A stretch of DNA of 64,000 nucleotides, taken from the NCBI GenBank assembly GCA_027493615.1, contig JAOSKK010000001.1, forward strand, positions 921,629 to 985,628, read 5' to 3'. This document shows positions 52,471-63,382 of the stretch, piece after piece; within the stretch, counting starts at the first letter, position 1, and each line of letters starts with the position of its first letter. The notes under the pieces are model-generated. The model made no database searches. It had not been told where the DNA came from and saw nothing but the letters and a program-made list of their open reading frames with translations. This DNA is from Verrucomicrobiota bacterium. GTDB lineage: Bacteria; Verrucomicrobiota; Verrucomicrobiia; Limisphaerales; J093. The position numbers were made by a program, and so were the translations under genes.

Positions 52471-53760
52471 ATGAACAACGAACTGTTGGCGGTTTTCGAG
52501 TACTGGGAGCGCGAGAAGGGCATCCGTCGGGATGTCCTGGTGGCGGCTGTCCAGAGCATGCTCACGACCGCCGCGCGCAAGGCCATCGGTCCCGCCCGCG
52601 ACCTGACGTGCAGCGTGGACGCGAAGACGGGCGAGGTGCGGGCATGGGCCAAGCTGATTGTGAGCGAGAAGGTTATCTCGAAGCACGACCAGATTTCCCT
52701 GGCGGAGGGCCGGCGTCTGAAGCCTGACGCCCAGATTGGCGACGAGCTCCTGGTGGAGATTGGCGCGGATCAGATTCAGCAGATTTTTGGGCGCATCGCC
52801 TCGCAGTACGGCAAGCAGGCGCTGATGCAGGAGATCCGGAAGGCGGAGAAGCAGTTGATCCTGGAGGAGTTCAAGGACCGGGTGGGCGACATCGTGGCCG
52901 GGACGGTGCGGCGGTTCGAGAAGTCGGATGTGAGTGTGGATTTGGGTCGATACGAAGCCATCCTGCCCAACCGGGAGCGGGTGCCGACCGAGGAGTACCA
53001 GGTGGGGGAGCGCCTGCGCTGTTACGTGAAGGCGGTCGAGAACACGCTGCACGGTCCTGAGATCATCCTGTCGCGCTCCGATCCGCAGTTTGTGATCAAG
53101 CTGTTCCAGCTCGAGGTGTCTGAGATTGCGGACGGGACCATCGAGATTCGGGGCATTGCGCGCGAGCCGGGTTTTCGCACCAAGCTCGCGGTCTACTCCC
53201 GGGATCCGAAGGTGGATCCGGTGGGGGCGTGTGTGGGTTTGCGGGGTCAGCGGGTGAAGAACATTGTGCGCGAGTTAAACAACGAGCGGGTGGACATCAT
53301 CCCGTGGTCGGCCGATCTGAAGACCTTTATCACGGCCGCGCTGAATCCGGCGCGGATCAAGAGTTTCGAGATCGATCCGGAGCGGCAGCGGGTCCATCTG
53401 CTGGTGAACGCCGAGCAGTTGTCGCAGGCAATTGGGAAGCGCGGTCAGAACGCCCGGCTGACTTCGCGCCTGGTGGGTTGGCAGGTGGACATCGACGCCG
53501 AACCGGTGGTGAGCACCGGGTTCGAGGAGAAGGTGGCCCAGGCGGTGAGCGCGCTGGCGTGCGTGCCGGGGATCACGCAAGAGCAGGCGGATGCCCTGGT
53601 GCACCATGGGTTTCTGAGTCTGGAGGACCTGCTCCAGGCCGAGGAGGCGGATCTGGCCGGTTTCGAGGAGATCGGCGAGAGTGCTGGCGAGGTGCTCGCG
53701 GCTGCCCGCACCGAGGCGGCCCGGCGGATGGTCACGGTGACCCCGGAGCGGGTGGCTTAG
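52471..53760 (+). CDS. nusA: Transcription termination/antitermination factor NusA
   Basis: This is an intact 429-residue protein. The N-terminal RNA polymerase-binding domain (LLAVFEYWEREKGIRRDVL) is followed by an S1 domain (GDIVAGTVRRFEKSDVSVDLG), then two KH domains with GLRGQRVKNIVREL and AIGKRGQNARLTSRL. One helix-hairpin-helix region (VPGITQEQADALVHHGFLSLEDLL) ends it. ATG 52471 was chosen for the match to the family N-terminus. It modulates pausing and termination. It heads the cluster nusA-infB-rbfA-nrnA-truB-ribF, with 75 bp to infB. Confidence 0.96.
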   Translation: MNNELLAVFEYWEREKGIRRDVLVAAVQSMLTTAARKAIGPARDLTCSVDAKTGEVRAWAKLIVSEKVISKHDQISLAEGRRLKPDAQIGDELLVEIGADQIQQIFGRIASQYGKQALMQEIRKAEKQLILEEFKDRVGDIVAGTVRRFEKSDVSVDLGRYEAILPNRERVPTEEYQVGERLRCYVKAVENTLHGPEIILSRSDPQFVIKLFQLEVSEIADGTIEIRGIAREPGFRTKLAVYSRDPKVDPVGACVGLRGQRVKNIVRELNNERVDIIPWSADLKTFITAALNPARIKSFEIDPERQRVHLLVNAEQLSQAIGKRGQNARLTSRLVGWQVDIDAEPVVSTGFEEKVAQAVSALACVPGITQEQADALVHHGFLSLEDLLQAEEADLAGFEEIGESAGEVLAAARTEAARRMVTVTPERVA

Positions 53761-53835
53761 CGGCCAGCACGGGGCGGGGGATCGTGCCGGCGCGAGGTTG
53801 CCCGCACGGTCAACGACATTGGATTGGAATCAACT

Positions 53836-56584
53836 ATGCCCGTTCGCATTTATGAAATTGCCAAGAAGCTCGGCGTCGAGAGCAAGGTGGTCCTTGCCAA
53901 AGCCAAGGACCTTGGCATCACGAATGCGCGAGTGCCTTCGAGTTCTCTCGACAAGATCACGGCGGAGTATCTCGAGGAACAGCTCGGCTTCGTAGCGCCG
54001 GCTCCGGCGGTTCCGGAAGCCGCCACGCCGGCCGTAGCGGCCGCGGAGGGGGGTGTCCCAGGGGAACCTGGAGCGACCGTGCCGGTGGCGGTGGCGCCGG
54101 AGGCTCCTGCCCTGGCTGAACCGGCGGCGGTGGAATCCGCCGTGGGGGCTCCGCCCGGTCTCGAGGCGGCAGCGCCCGTGCCGGCGGCGGCGCCGGCGCC
54201 TGAGCCCTCATTGAGATTCCTCCGGCGGTGGCTCCTGCGGCGCCTGCCGCTCCTTCGCCAGAAGTGCCAGTCGAGTTGCCGAGCCCGGCGGTCACGGCTC
54301 CGCCCGCGGAGCCGTCCCTGGCCGTCGAACCGGCGCCGGTGCCTGTCGCTTCGCCTGTCGCAGAGACCTCGGTCTCGCCCGTGTTACCGGCACCGGTGCC
54401 GTCACCTGCCGCGCTCGAGGTGTCAGCCGCAGCACCGGGTTCGGTGGCGTCGGAGGCTGCGGCGCCGCTGTCGCCCGCCGCGGTCCCATCGGCTCCGCCG
54501 CCGGCAGCGGCGGTTCCTCCTCCGCCTCCCGCCGAGCCGCCGAGGCCCAAGATCGGCGATAAAGTCGGTTTCATCGACCTCGGTCCGGGTCGGGTCCGGG
54601 CGGCAGACCGGGGAGCGACCCGAGGTGGGGTGCGTCCGGGAACTGCCCGGCCCGAACCGACGCGGGGTCGCGACGGGCGGGAGCCAGGGTGCCGGCGCGG
54701 CCAGGAGCGGGTGCGGGGCGGCCGGGGGTCGGCGGGGGCGTGTCTGCGCGGGGTCCCGCGCGAGCGGCGGCGGCGGCGCCGGCGCTGCCGACGGGGGCGG
54801 AGATTACGCTGCGGCCCCCGATCATCGTGCGGGACCTGGCCGAGCGCATGGGCAAGAAGCCGTTTCAAGTCATCGCCGACTTGATGGAGCAAGGGGTGTT
54901 CGCGACGGTCAACCAGGCGATCGAACCGGAAGTGGCGCAGCGGGTGTGTGCCAAGCACAACTTCCGTTTCAAGGTCGAGCGGCGGGCCAAGGGTGAAGGC
55001 GTCCATGCGCCGGTGAAGAAGGAAGAGCCCCTGGACCCGGAGGATCGGCCCGAGGATCTTCAGTTGCGGGCGCCGGTGGTCACGATCATGGGGCATGTGG
55101 ACCACGGCAAGACCACGCTGTTGGATGTGATTCGGAAGAGCAATGTCGCCGCCGGCGAAGCGGGGGGCATCACCCAGCACATTGGCGCCTATACCATCGC
55201 GGTGCCGCACCCGGAGCGGAAAGGCGAGCTGCAGCAGATCACCTTCCTCGATACGCCGGGCCATGCCGCATTCAGTGCGATGCGGGCGCGCGGGGCCAAC
55301 GTGACGGACATTGTGGTACTGGTGGTGGCGGCCAACGATGGGGTGATGCCGCAGACGCTCGAGGCTCTCAGCCACGCCCAGGCGGCGGGGGTTCCGATTG
55401 TCGTGGCGGTCAACAAGTGCGACCACCCGAACGCCAACCCGATGCTCGTGCGCAGCCAGCTTCAGGAGAAAGGGCTGATCCCGGACGAGTGGGGGGGCAA
55501 CACGTTCTTCGTCGATGTCTCCGCCCTCACCCGGCAGGGCGTGGATCGGTTGCTTGAGATCCTGTGCTTCCAGGCCGACCTGCTCGAGCTCAAGGCCAAC
55601 CCCCGGCGCCTCGCCAAGGGCAATGTGGTCGAGTCCGGCCTGGAGCCCGGCGGTCCGACGGCCACGGTGTTGGTGCGCAATGGGACGTTGCGGGTGGGCA
55701 ATCTCATCCTCTGCGGCGAGCACTACGGGCGGGTGCGGGCGCTGATCAACGAGGAGAACAAGCGGCTGAAGGAGGCCGGACCGTCCGTGGCGGTGCGCGT
55801 GCTCGGGTTGAACGGGGTCCCGGAAGCGGGCATTCCCTTCATCGTCATCGAGTCGGAGAAGGAGGCGCGGGCGATTACGGCCGAGCGGGCCCAGGCGGCA
55901 CAACACCAGGACAAGGCCCCTCCGCCGACGCGCACGCTCGAGAATCTGCTCCAGCAGTTGTCGGAGGAGTCGGCCAAGGTGCTGAAGGTGATCGTCAAGG
56001 CCGACACGCAGGGGTCGGTCGAGGCCATCGTGGATGCGCTCAGGAAGATTGACAGTGACAAGGTCTCGCTGGAGGTCATTCACCATGCTGTGGGGACGGT
56101 CACCGAGCGGGACGTCATGCTCGGTTCCGCTTCGAAGGGGGTCATCCTCGGTTTCCACACCCGGGTGGACAGCAGTGCGGCGGAGTTGGCGAAGCGGGAG
56201 GGCGTTCAGATCAAGCTTTACTCGATCATCTACGAGTTGGTGGACCAGGTGAAGGAGGCCATGGCCGGTCTCCTCGAGCCCACCCTCAAGGAGTCCGTGT
56301 TCGGGGCGGCCGAGGTGCGCAAGGTGTTCGAGCTCTCGAAGGGCGGCAATGTGGCCGGCTGCGTGGTGCTCAACGGGCGGCTGGTCCGCGGCAAGGCCCG
56401 GGTCATGCGTCGCCGCAATCTCATCTTCGAGGGGGTCATTCAGACGCTGCGGCGGTTCCAGGACGAGGTCAACGAGGTGCGGGCCGGCATGGAATGTGGC
56501 ATCCGGCTCGATGGGTTCGACCAGTTCGAAGTGGGCGACCACGTCGAGTGTTACACGCTCGAGCGGATTGCCGCCAAACTGTAA
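53836..56584 (+). CDS. infB: Translation initiation factor IF-2
   Basis: About 915 residues. ATG 53836 starts the IF2_N domain [18 protein letters not shown] long alanine/proline/valine-rich linker (about residues 60-260) is expected for IF-2. The second IF2_N-like part ([19 protein letters not shown]) leads to the GTPase: G1 [12 protein letters not shown]3 DTPGHAAF, G4 NKCD, and G5 VSALTRQG. Domains II-IV end with [17 protein letters not shown]. It places initiator tRNA on the 30S subunit. Two frameshifts fall in the low-complexity linker (near 54210 and 54590). Confidence 0.95.
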
Positions 56585-56616
56585 ACGCGACGCCTGGCAC
56601 CGTCGCCTCAAGCCCC

Positions 56617-56978
56617 ATGCAAGGTCGCCGTCACGCGCGCGTCCGTGAATTGCTCAAGCGGGAGCTGAGCGCCATCCTCCTGCGCGAGTTGCCTCCTGGC
56701 CAGAACGGCCTGCTGGCCGTGAACGAGGTGGTGGTGGCCGGCGACCTCAAACGCGCCACCGCCTATATCGGCATCGTGGGCACGGCGGAGCAACAGCAGC
56801 GCGCGCTGGGGCTGCTCAAGGAACATCGGCTCCGGCTGCAGGGGCTCCTGGGTCACGCCGTGGCCCTCAAGTTCACCCCCGAACTGCGTTTCGTCATCGA
56901 CGACGCCATCGCCCGGGGAATCGCGTCCTCGAGATCCTCGACGATCTCGAGAAGACCCTGCCTTCCGAGGCCCCCTGA
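56617..56978 (+). CDS. rbfA: Ribosome-binding factor A
   Basis: About 120 residues with the KH-like RbfA fold: HARVRELLKRELSAILLREL, then VNEVVVAGDLKRATAYIGIVG, and ALKFTPELRFVIDDAIARG. It assists maturation of the 30S 5' domain of 16S rRNA. A one-base shift near 56922 separates the end RVLEILDDLEKTLPSEAP. ATG 56617 is 32 bp after the infB stop, in the usual gene order. Confidence 0.93.
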
Positions 56979-57018
56979 GGCCCGGCGTCCGCCCGGCCAT
57001 ACCTGGTAGCTGTCGCTC

Positions 57019-58010
57019 ATGAAACCCCGTCCCCAGATTGCGGTTCGCATCCTCGAAGCCCTTAAGAACACCACCACCATCTGCATCGTTGGCCACGGTC
57101 GTCCGGACGGAGACTGCGTGGGGTCCCAGATCGCGCTGGCCCTGGCCCTTCAAGCGGAGGGCAAGCAGGTCACGGTGTGGAACGAAGACCCGGCCCCCAC
57201 CAAGCTGCGGTTCCTCGATCCCGACCGCCTGCTCCAGGCGCCGGTGCCGGGCCGACGCTTCGACTGCGTGATCGCCCTCGACTCGGCCTGTCCGGAACGG
57301 CTGGGCACCGTGCGCGACTGCATCCAGGACCGCGGCCTGCTCATCAACATCGATCACCACACCAGCAACACCCGCTTCGGCGACATCAACTGGGTCAGCC
57401 GCCGCGAGCCGTCGACCGGCGAGCTCGTTTTCCGCCTGCTGAAATACGCCGGGTGGCCGGTCACCCCGCGGATCGCTGATTGCCTCTTCGCTGCCGTTTC
57501 AACGGACACGGGTTCCTTCCAGTACGCCTCGACCCGCTCGTCGACGTTCGCCATGGCGGGGGAACTGGTGAAGCGCGGGGCCAACGTCGGCCGGGTGTGC
57601 CACGAGGTGTACCAGTCTTATTCCCTCGCCCGGCTGCGCCTGGTGCGCCATGTCTACCTGCATTTCCACCTGACCCACGGCAATCGCACCGCGTACTTCT
57701 GGCTCAAGCCGGCCGACTTCGCGCGCACCGGTTCGGAACGTTCCGACGCCGAGGGCCTCATCGACCACATCCGGGCCATTGAGCCCGTGGTGGTCGCGTG
57801 CGCCTTCGAGGAGGTGGAGCCGAACCTCGTGCGCCTGAGCCTCCGCTCGAAAAGTCCCGCCGTGGACGTCAATCAGGTCGCGTCCCGTTTCGGCGGGGGC
57901 GGTCACCCGGGGCGGCGGGGGCGCGGATTCCCGGCAAACCCCTGGCGGTCCAGCGCCGTGTCCTCAACGCGATCAAGAAGGCCCTCGCCCTCACCCCCCG
58001 ATGCCCCTGA
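57019..58010 (+). CDS. nrnA: DHH-family nanoRNase/pAp phosphatase
   Basis: About 330 residues of the DHH-DHHA1 family that degrades very short RNA and dephosphorylates pAp. The catalytic motifs are [30 protein letters not shown], and [13 protein letters not shown] (the DHH), plus the DHHA1 glycine motif RFGGGGHPG at the end. A shift near 57915 moves the last 30 residues ([20 protein letters not shown]) into another frame; the stop is then 58008-58010. It overlaps truB by 10 bp. This gene sits between rbfA and truB in many bacteria. Confidence 0.9.
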
Positions 58011-58724
58011 CCACTTACGATCCGTTCGACGGAGCTCTGCTCGTGGACAAGCCCTCGGGGCCCACTTCGCATGATGTCGTGGACCGCCTTCGCCGGCGTT
58101 TCGGCATCAAGAAGGTCGGCCACGCGGGCACGCTTGATCCGGAACGCCACCGGCCTTCTCATCCTGCTCCTGGGCCGTGGCACGCGGTTGTCCGAGAAGT
58201 TGATGTCGGCCGACAAGGCGTACGAAGGCACGCTCAAACTGGGCGAGACGACGGACAGCTACGATGCCGACGGTGCGGTGACGGCCACGGCGTCGGTTCC
58301 GCCACTGACCCTGGAGGCGCTCAACGCCGCCGCCGAAACGTTCGTGGGGGATCTGCTCCAGACTCCACCCATGGTTTCCGCCGCCAAGGTGGGCGGCGTG
58401 CCGCTCTACAAGCTGGCGCGCAAAGGGGTCGAGGTGGAACGCAAGCCGCGGCTGGTCCACGTGTACAAGTTCCGGTTCAGCGATTACCAGCCGCCGATCG
58501 GTTCCTTCCGGGTGGCGTGCACGAAGGGCACCTATGTGCGGAGCCTGGCGCATGAGTTGGGCCAGAAGCTCGGGTGCGGCGCCCATCTGGCCACACTGCG
58601 GCGGGTGGCTTCGGGCCGGTTCCTGGTCCGCGACGCGATCCCTTACCCGGACGTGCTCGAGCTTGGTCCGGGCGAACTGGCGGCACGGGTGATCCCGTTC
58701 CTGAAACTGGCGGCCGCCGAATAG
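58001..58724 (+). CDS. truB: tRNA pseudouridine(55) synthase
   Basis: About 240 residues. [20 protein letters not shown] begins the family pattern, and [16 protein letters not shown] contains the catalytic aspartate. [40 protein letters not shown] and [16 protein letters not shown] follow. It makes pseudouridine in the T-loop of tRNA. A frameshift near 58142, inside the catalytic motif, moves [14 protein letters not shown] into a second frame. The start overlaps nrnA. Confidence 0.95.
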
Positions 58725-58740
58725 GGCAGGGCAGGGGGCC

Positions 58741-59696
58741 TTGAAGACCATCCGCCAGCCCTCCGAGCTTGTGGCCGCCGGCCGGCCGGTGGCGGTGGCG
58801 ATCGGTGTCTTTGACGGGGTACACCTGGGCCACCGCGCGGTCATCGGTCGAATGATCGCCACAGCGCGTCAGCGGGCCGGCCTGGGTGTGGTGGTCACCT
58901 TTGACCGGCACCCAAATGCGGTCGTCGCGCCCGACCGCACGCCCCCGGCGCTGCAATCGCTGGCGCAACGGCTCCGGGTGTTTGCCGAACTCGGGGCCGA
59001 CGCCACGTGGTGCATCTGCTTTGACGCGGCCTTCAGCCGCCACACGGGCGAGCAGTTTGTCCGTGACCTGGTGCAGGGGTTCGGGGGTGTCACGGCGGTT
59101 TGTGTGGGCAGCGGGTTTCAGTTCGGCCACCGCCGGCAGGGGAACGTGGCCCTGCTCGAACGGCTCGGGGCCGAACTGGGCTTCGTGACCGAGGCCGTCG
59201 AGCCATTGCGAGTTGACGGCCAGGTCGTCAGCAGCACGCTCGTGCGCGAGCTCATCGGTCGGGGGCACTCGAGGCGGCCGGGCGGCTGCTCGGACGTCCC
59301 TACGCCTTGGCGGGTGAAGTCGTCCGCGGCGCCCAGCTCGGGCGTCAGCTCGGCTTTCCGACGGCCAATTTGGACGTGAGCGGGCGGGTGCTGCCCCCGC
59401 GCGGGGTTTACGCCGCGCAGGTGTTTCAGCCGGAAGGGATCCGCGGAGCGGTCGTGAATCTCGGCGTGCGGCCGACGGTCGACGCCCACCCGGCGGTGCC
59501 GCACCTCGAGGTGCACTTGTTGGACACGCACCGGGATCTTTACGGCCAGGAACTCGAGGTCGTGCCGGTGGCGCGGCTTCGGGATGAAATCCGGTTCGAC
59601 TCGCTCGAAGCGCTCCGGGCCCAGATTGCGCGCGACGTGATCGAGGCGCGTCGGGTTCTGCAGCTACCGCCGGCCCCCGACGCGCCCGCAGACTGA
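58741..59696 (+). CDS. ribF: Bifunctional riboflavin kinase/FAD synthetase
   Basis: About 318 residues. It makes FMN and then FAD. The nucleotidyltransferase half has AIGVFDGVHLGHRAVI and VVVTFDRHPNAVV; the kinase half has GAQLGRQLGFPTANLD, PPRGVYAAQVF and VNLGVRPTVD. A TTG codon at 58741 is the apparent start, 16 bp after truB, which would be an unusual initiator. A frameshift near 59268 lies between the two halves. Confidence 0.93.
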
Positions 59697-59776
59697 GATG
59701 CCGCCGGGGACCGGCACGGAAAAAGCTGAACGTCCGGGCTGGAGCTCGTGTCCATGAGCGCGTAGGATCGCCGCCC

Positions 59777-60766
59777 ATGAATTCTGGAATCACGGCCATC
59801 AACGCCGAGGTGCAGCAGGCCAGCCAGTTCTTGCCGCCGTTGCTGGCGGAGATCGGCAAGGTCATTGTCGGCCAGAAATACCTGGTCGAACGCCTGGTCA
59901 TCGGGCTGCTGGCCAACGGCCATGTGCTGCTCGAAGGGGTGCCCGGCCTGGCGAAGACGCTCGCCGTCAAGACGCTTGCGGCCTGCCTGGACGTCAAGTT
60001 CGCGCGGCTGCAGTTCACGCCGGACATGTTGCCGGCGGATGTGGTGGGCACGCAGATCTACGTGCCTGGTGAGCGCAAGTTCGCCGTCCGCCAGGGCCCG
60101 ATCTTTGCCCACCTGATCCTGGCCGACGAGATCAACCGGGCACCCGCGAAGGTGCAGAGCGCGTTGCTGGAGGCGATGCAGGAGAAGCAGGTCACCATCG
60201 GGGACCAGAGCTTCAAGCTGGAGGAACCCTTCCTGGTGCTGGCCACGCAGAACCCCATCGAGCAGGAGGGCACCTACCCCTTGCCCGAGGCGCAGGTGGA
60301 CCGGTTCATGTTGAAGCTGCGGATCGGTTACCCGACACGCGAGGAGGAACGGCAGATTCTCGATTCCATGGCGCGCACCAGCGGCCAGCCCGCCGCCCAC
60401 GCGGTGGTCCAGCCGAAGGCCATCCTCGAGGCGCGCGAGGTGCTGAACCACGTGTATGTGGACGACAAGGTGAAGGACTACATCGTGGACCTGGTCTGCT
60501 GCACCCGCGAGCCGGACCGCTACAAGATCCCGGTGAAGGACTTCATCCAACTGGGCGCTTCGCCCCGCGCCACCATCGCCCTCACGCTCTGCGCCAAGGC
60601 CCACGCGTTCCTCCGCGGACGCGGTTACGTCACGCCGCAAGACGTCAAGACCATCGGCATGGACGTCCTTCGCCATCGCGTCGCCATCACCTATGAGGCC
60701 GAGGCGGAGGAGAAGACGCCGGAGAGCGTGATCCAGCGCATCTTCGACGAACTGCCGGTGCCTTGA
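59777..60766 (+). CDS. MoxR-type AAA+ ATPase
   Basis: This is an intact 329-residue AAA+ ATPase. Walker A is LEGVPGLAKTLAVK, Walker B is LILADEINRAPAKVQSALLEAMQE, and sensor 1 is VLATQNPIEQEGTYPLPEAQ. MoxR proteins work as chaperones for VWA-domain and DUF58 partners, which are encoded directly downstream. The DUF58 gene starts 6 bp later. It is the first gene of the stress/envelope operon. Confidence 0.93.
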   Translation: MNSGITAINAEVQQASQFLPPLLAEIGKVIVGQKYLVERLVIGLLANGHVLLEGVPGLAKTLAVKTLAACLDVKFARLQFTPDMLPADVVGTQIYVPGERKFAVRQGPIFAHLILADEINRAPAKVQSALLEAMQEKQVTIGDQSFKLEEPFLVLATQNPIEQEGTYPLPEAQVDRFMLKLRIGYPTREEERQILDSMARTSGQPAAHAVVQPKAILEAREVLNHVYVDDKVKDYIVDLVCCTREPDRYKIPVKDFIQLGASPRATIALTLCAKAHAFLRGRGYVTPQDVKTIGMDVLRHRVAITYEAEAEEKTPESVIQRIFDELPVP

Positions 60767-60772
60767 GGTGCG

Positions 60773-61730
60773 ATGATCCCCCGCGAGATCCTCAAGAAGA
60801 TCCGGCTGATCGAGCTGCGCACGACGCGGCTGGTGAGCGAAACCCTCGCCGGCCAGTACCACAGCGTCTTCAAGGGGCAGGGGATGAACTTCGACGAGGT
60901 CCGGGAGTACCAGCCCGGCGATGACGTGCGGGCCATCGACTGGAATGTCACCGCGCGGATGGACCACCCATTCATCAAGAAGTTTGTCGAGGAACGCGAG
61001 CTCACCGTCATGTTGGTGGTCGACCTCAGCGGCTCGGGCCTCTTCGGCTCCGGCGACCAGTCCAAGCGCGAGCTGGCGGCGGAAATCGCCTCCGTGCTTG
61101 CCTTCTCCGCCATCCGGAACAGCGACAAGGTCGGCCTCCTGCTGTTCACCGACACGATCGAGAAGTTCATCCCGCCGCGCAAAGGCCGCAGCCACGTCCT
61201 GCGGGTCATCCGCGACATCCTCTGCTACGAACCGCGCCGCGCCGGAACGGACCTGAACGTCGCCCTGGAGTTCCTCGGCCGCGTGCTGCCGCACCGCGCC
61301 ATCGTCGTGGTGCTGTCCGATTTCCTCGGGCAAAGCACCCCCGACGCGCCGGGGCATGGCCGCTCACCTGCGGCGAAGCGTGATCCTGTCGGAAACCCTC
61401 GGACAGGCCTCCCTCACGGCGCTGCGCCAGGCCAACCGCCGCCACGATGTCGTCGCGGTGCAGATCACCGACCGGTTCGAGCTGGAACTGCCGAACCTCG
61501 GGTTCCTCGTGCTGAAGGATGCGGAAACCGGCGAGGTGATCGAGGTGAATTCGGGTGATGAACGGCGCCGCGCGGCCTTCGCCCGCCGTCAGGCCGAACG
61601 GCAGCGCGATCTCCGTCGACTCTTCTCCTCGGCCGGCATCGACTCGATCCAGCTCCGCACGGACCGGCCCTACGCGGCGGAGTTGGGCCGGTTCTTCGAG
61701 ACGCGCGAGAAGCGGCGGCGGCACGGCTGA
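60773..61730 (+). CDS. DUF58 domain protein (VWA-like)
   Basis: About 318 residues. The family signature is EYQPGDDVRAIDWNVTAR (about residues 43-60), preceded by SVFKGQGMNFDEVR. The VWA-like core begins MLVVDLSGSG with a MIDAS-like D-x-S-x-S, and continues DKVGLLLFTDTIEKF. A frameshift near 61345 moves the C-terminal 125 residues. It is a partner of the upstream MoxR in this widely conserved operon. Confidence 0.9.
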
Positions 61731-61738
61731 ACCTTTCC

Positions 61739-62385
61739 ATGGCGGCGATCCCAACGAACCTCCCCGCGCTGCCCCCGGTCCGACGGATGCCGGCAGCGTG
61801 GCGGCCGCGGACATCCGCGACGCGCGACCGCCGGTGCCGATCCCGAACCTCTGGACCTGGCTGTTGGGAGCGGTGCTGCTGGGCGCACTGGCCGCCGCGG
61901 CTTTCCATGCCTGGCGACGCTATCGGCGCGAGCGCCAACGGCCCCCGCCGGCTCTCGTGATCCCGCCCTACCGCCGCGCGCTCGAGAGGTTGCGGGCCGC
62001 CCTGGATCTGGTGCATGACCCGGAACGGTTTTGCGTCGCCGTGTCGGCCGCGGTGCGCTGGTACCTCGAAGAACGGTTTCAGTTGCGGGCACCGGAGCGC
62101 ACGACCGAGGAGTTTCTCGTGGAACTGCAGCAGCATGAACAACTGAGCGACCGGCAGCGCACGCTGCTGGGCGATTTCCTCACCCGCTGTGATCTGGTGA
62201 AGTTCGCGCGTTACGAGCCGGCGGAGCCGGAGTTGCGCGAGTTGCACGGCGCGGCGACGCGGTTGGTCGAGGAGACCGAGCCCTTGTTGAACCCGGCGCT
62301 TTCCGCCGGCCCGCCTGCCCCGCCTGCCGCCCCGCCCACCACGGTCGCGCCGGCGGCTGCGTCGGCGGCCACCCCGAGTCCCTGA
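61739..62385 (+). CDS. DUF4381-like membrane protein
   Basis: About 215 residues. A short proline-rich N-terminus precedes one TM helix (WTWLLGAVLLGALAAAAFHAW) and a cytoplasmic helical domain (ALERLRAALDLVHDPERFCVAVSAAVRWYLEERF; TEEFLVELQQHEQLSDRQR). The arrangement matches DUF4381/BatD-C-like proteins found between DUF58 and batA. ATG 61739 is used with one base added near 61780; the frame as written has no convenient start. A proline/alanine-rich tail ends 1 bp before batA. Confidence 0.75.
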
Positions 62386-62386
62386 C

Positions 62387-63382
62387 ATGCGGTTTGCCCA
62401 TCCCTGGTTTCTGTTGTTGCTGCTGGCGCTCCCGCTGCTGGCCTGGCTGCGGGGCCGGCGCGGCGGGCAACCGGCGTTCCTCTATTCGTCGGTGGGGTTG
62501 GTGAAGGGGATCAGCGGGGTGACGCGTTCGCCGGCTCGCGCGATCCTGGCCCGGCTGCGCTGGGTGGCGCTGGCGCTGCTGATCGTGGGGTTGGCCCGGC
62601 CGCAACGGGGTGCGGGGGAGAGTCCGGTGCGGGCCAGCGGCGTGGACATCGTGGTCGCGTTGGACCTGTCCGGCAGCATGATCTCGGAGGATTTCTTGGT
62701 CGCCGGCAACCGGGTCAACCGCCTGGTGGTGGCCAAGGACGTCCTGCGCGAGTTCATTCGCAAACGCTCGAACGACCGGATTGGACTCGTGGCCTTCGCG
62801 CGCCACCCTTACGTCGTGGCGCCGCCCACGCTCGACCACGACTTCGTCCTCGAGCACGTGCAACACCTCACGATCGGCACCATCGAGGACGGCACCGCCA
62901 TCGGGGCCGGTCTGATGGCGGCGTTGAACCGGTTGCGTGACGGACCAGCGCGCAGCAAGATCGTGATCCTGATGACCGACGGTCAGAACAACGCCGGCAA
63001 GGTGCCGCCGCTCACCGCCGCCGAGGCGGCCGAGGCGCTGGGCATCAAGGTCTATACCATCGGCGTCGGCACGCGTGGCAAGGCGCCGGTGCCGTACCAG
63101 GACGCGTTCGGCAACAAGCGCTACCGCGACGTGGACGTCGACATTGACGAAGACACCCTCCAGCAAATCGCCCGGCGGACCGGGGGCGAGTACTTCCGGG
63201 CGGACAGCACCGACACGCTGCGCCAGATCTACGCGCGGATCGACCAGCTCGAGCGGACGGAGGCCACGCTCAAGAAGTACCAGTACTACGCCGAGCTTTT
63301 TCCGTGGGTGGTGCTCCCGGGCTGGGTGCTCCTCATGCTCGAGATCATCCTGAGCAATACCGTGTGGCGCCGATTGCCATGA
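62387..63382 (+). CDS. batA: BatA-like VWA-domain membrane protein
   Basis: This is an intact 331-residue protein. An N-terminal helix (WFLLLLLALPLLAWL), a second near residue 60, then a VWA domain with MIDAS motif VVALDLSGSMISEDF and the downstream ILMTDGQNNAGK, and a C-terminal helix (LFPWVVLPGWVLLMLEIIL). It belongs to the Bacteroides-aerotolerance type operon, in which VWA proteins and MoxR act together in the envelope. The stop overlaps batB by ATGA. Confidence 0.88.
   Translation: MRFAHPWFLLLLLALPLLAWLRGRRGGQPAFLYSSVGLVKGISGVTRSPARAILARLRWVALALLIVGLARPQRGAGESPVRASGVDIVVALDLSGSMISEDFLVAGNRVNRLVVAKDVLREFIRKRSNDRIGLVAFARHPYVVAPPTLDHDFVLEHVQHLTIGTIEDGTAIGAGLMAALNRLRDGPARSKIVILMTDGQNNAGKVPPLTAAEAAEALGIKVYTIGVGTRGKAPVPYQDAFGNKRYRDVDVDIDEDTLQQIARRTGGEYFRADSTDTLRQIYARIDQLERTEATLKKYQYYAELFPWVVLPGWVLLMLEIILSNTVWRRLP

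Noticed and set aside
53957-56611. An 884-codon minus-strand frame opposite infB
   Set aside because: Shadow of IF-2; low-complexity glycine/alanine/arginine text with no family.
59540-61357. A 605-codon minus-strand frame opposite moxR and the DUF58 gene
   Set aside because: Histidine/leucine-rich shadow of two well supported genes.
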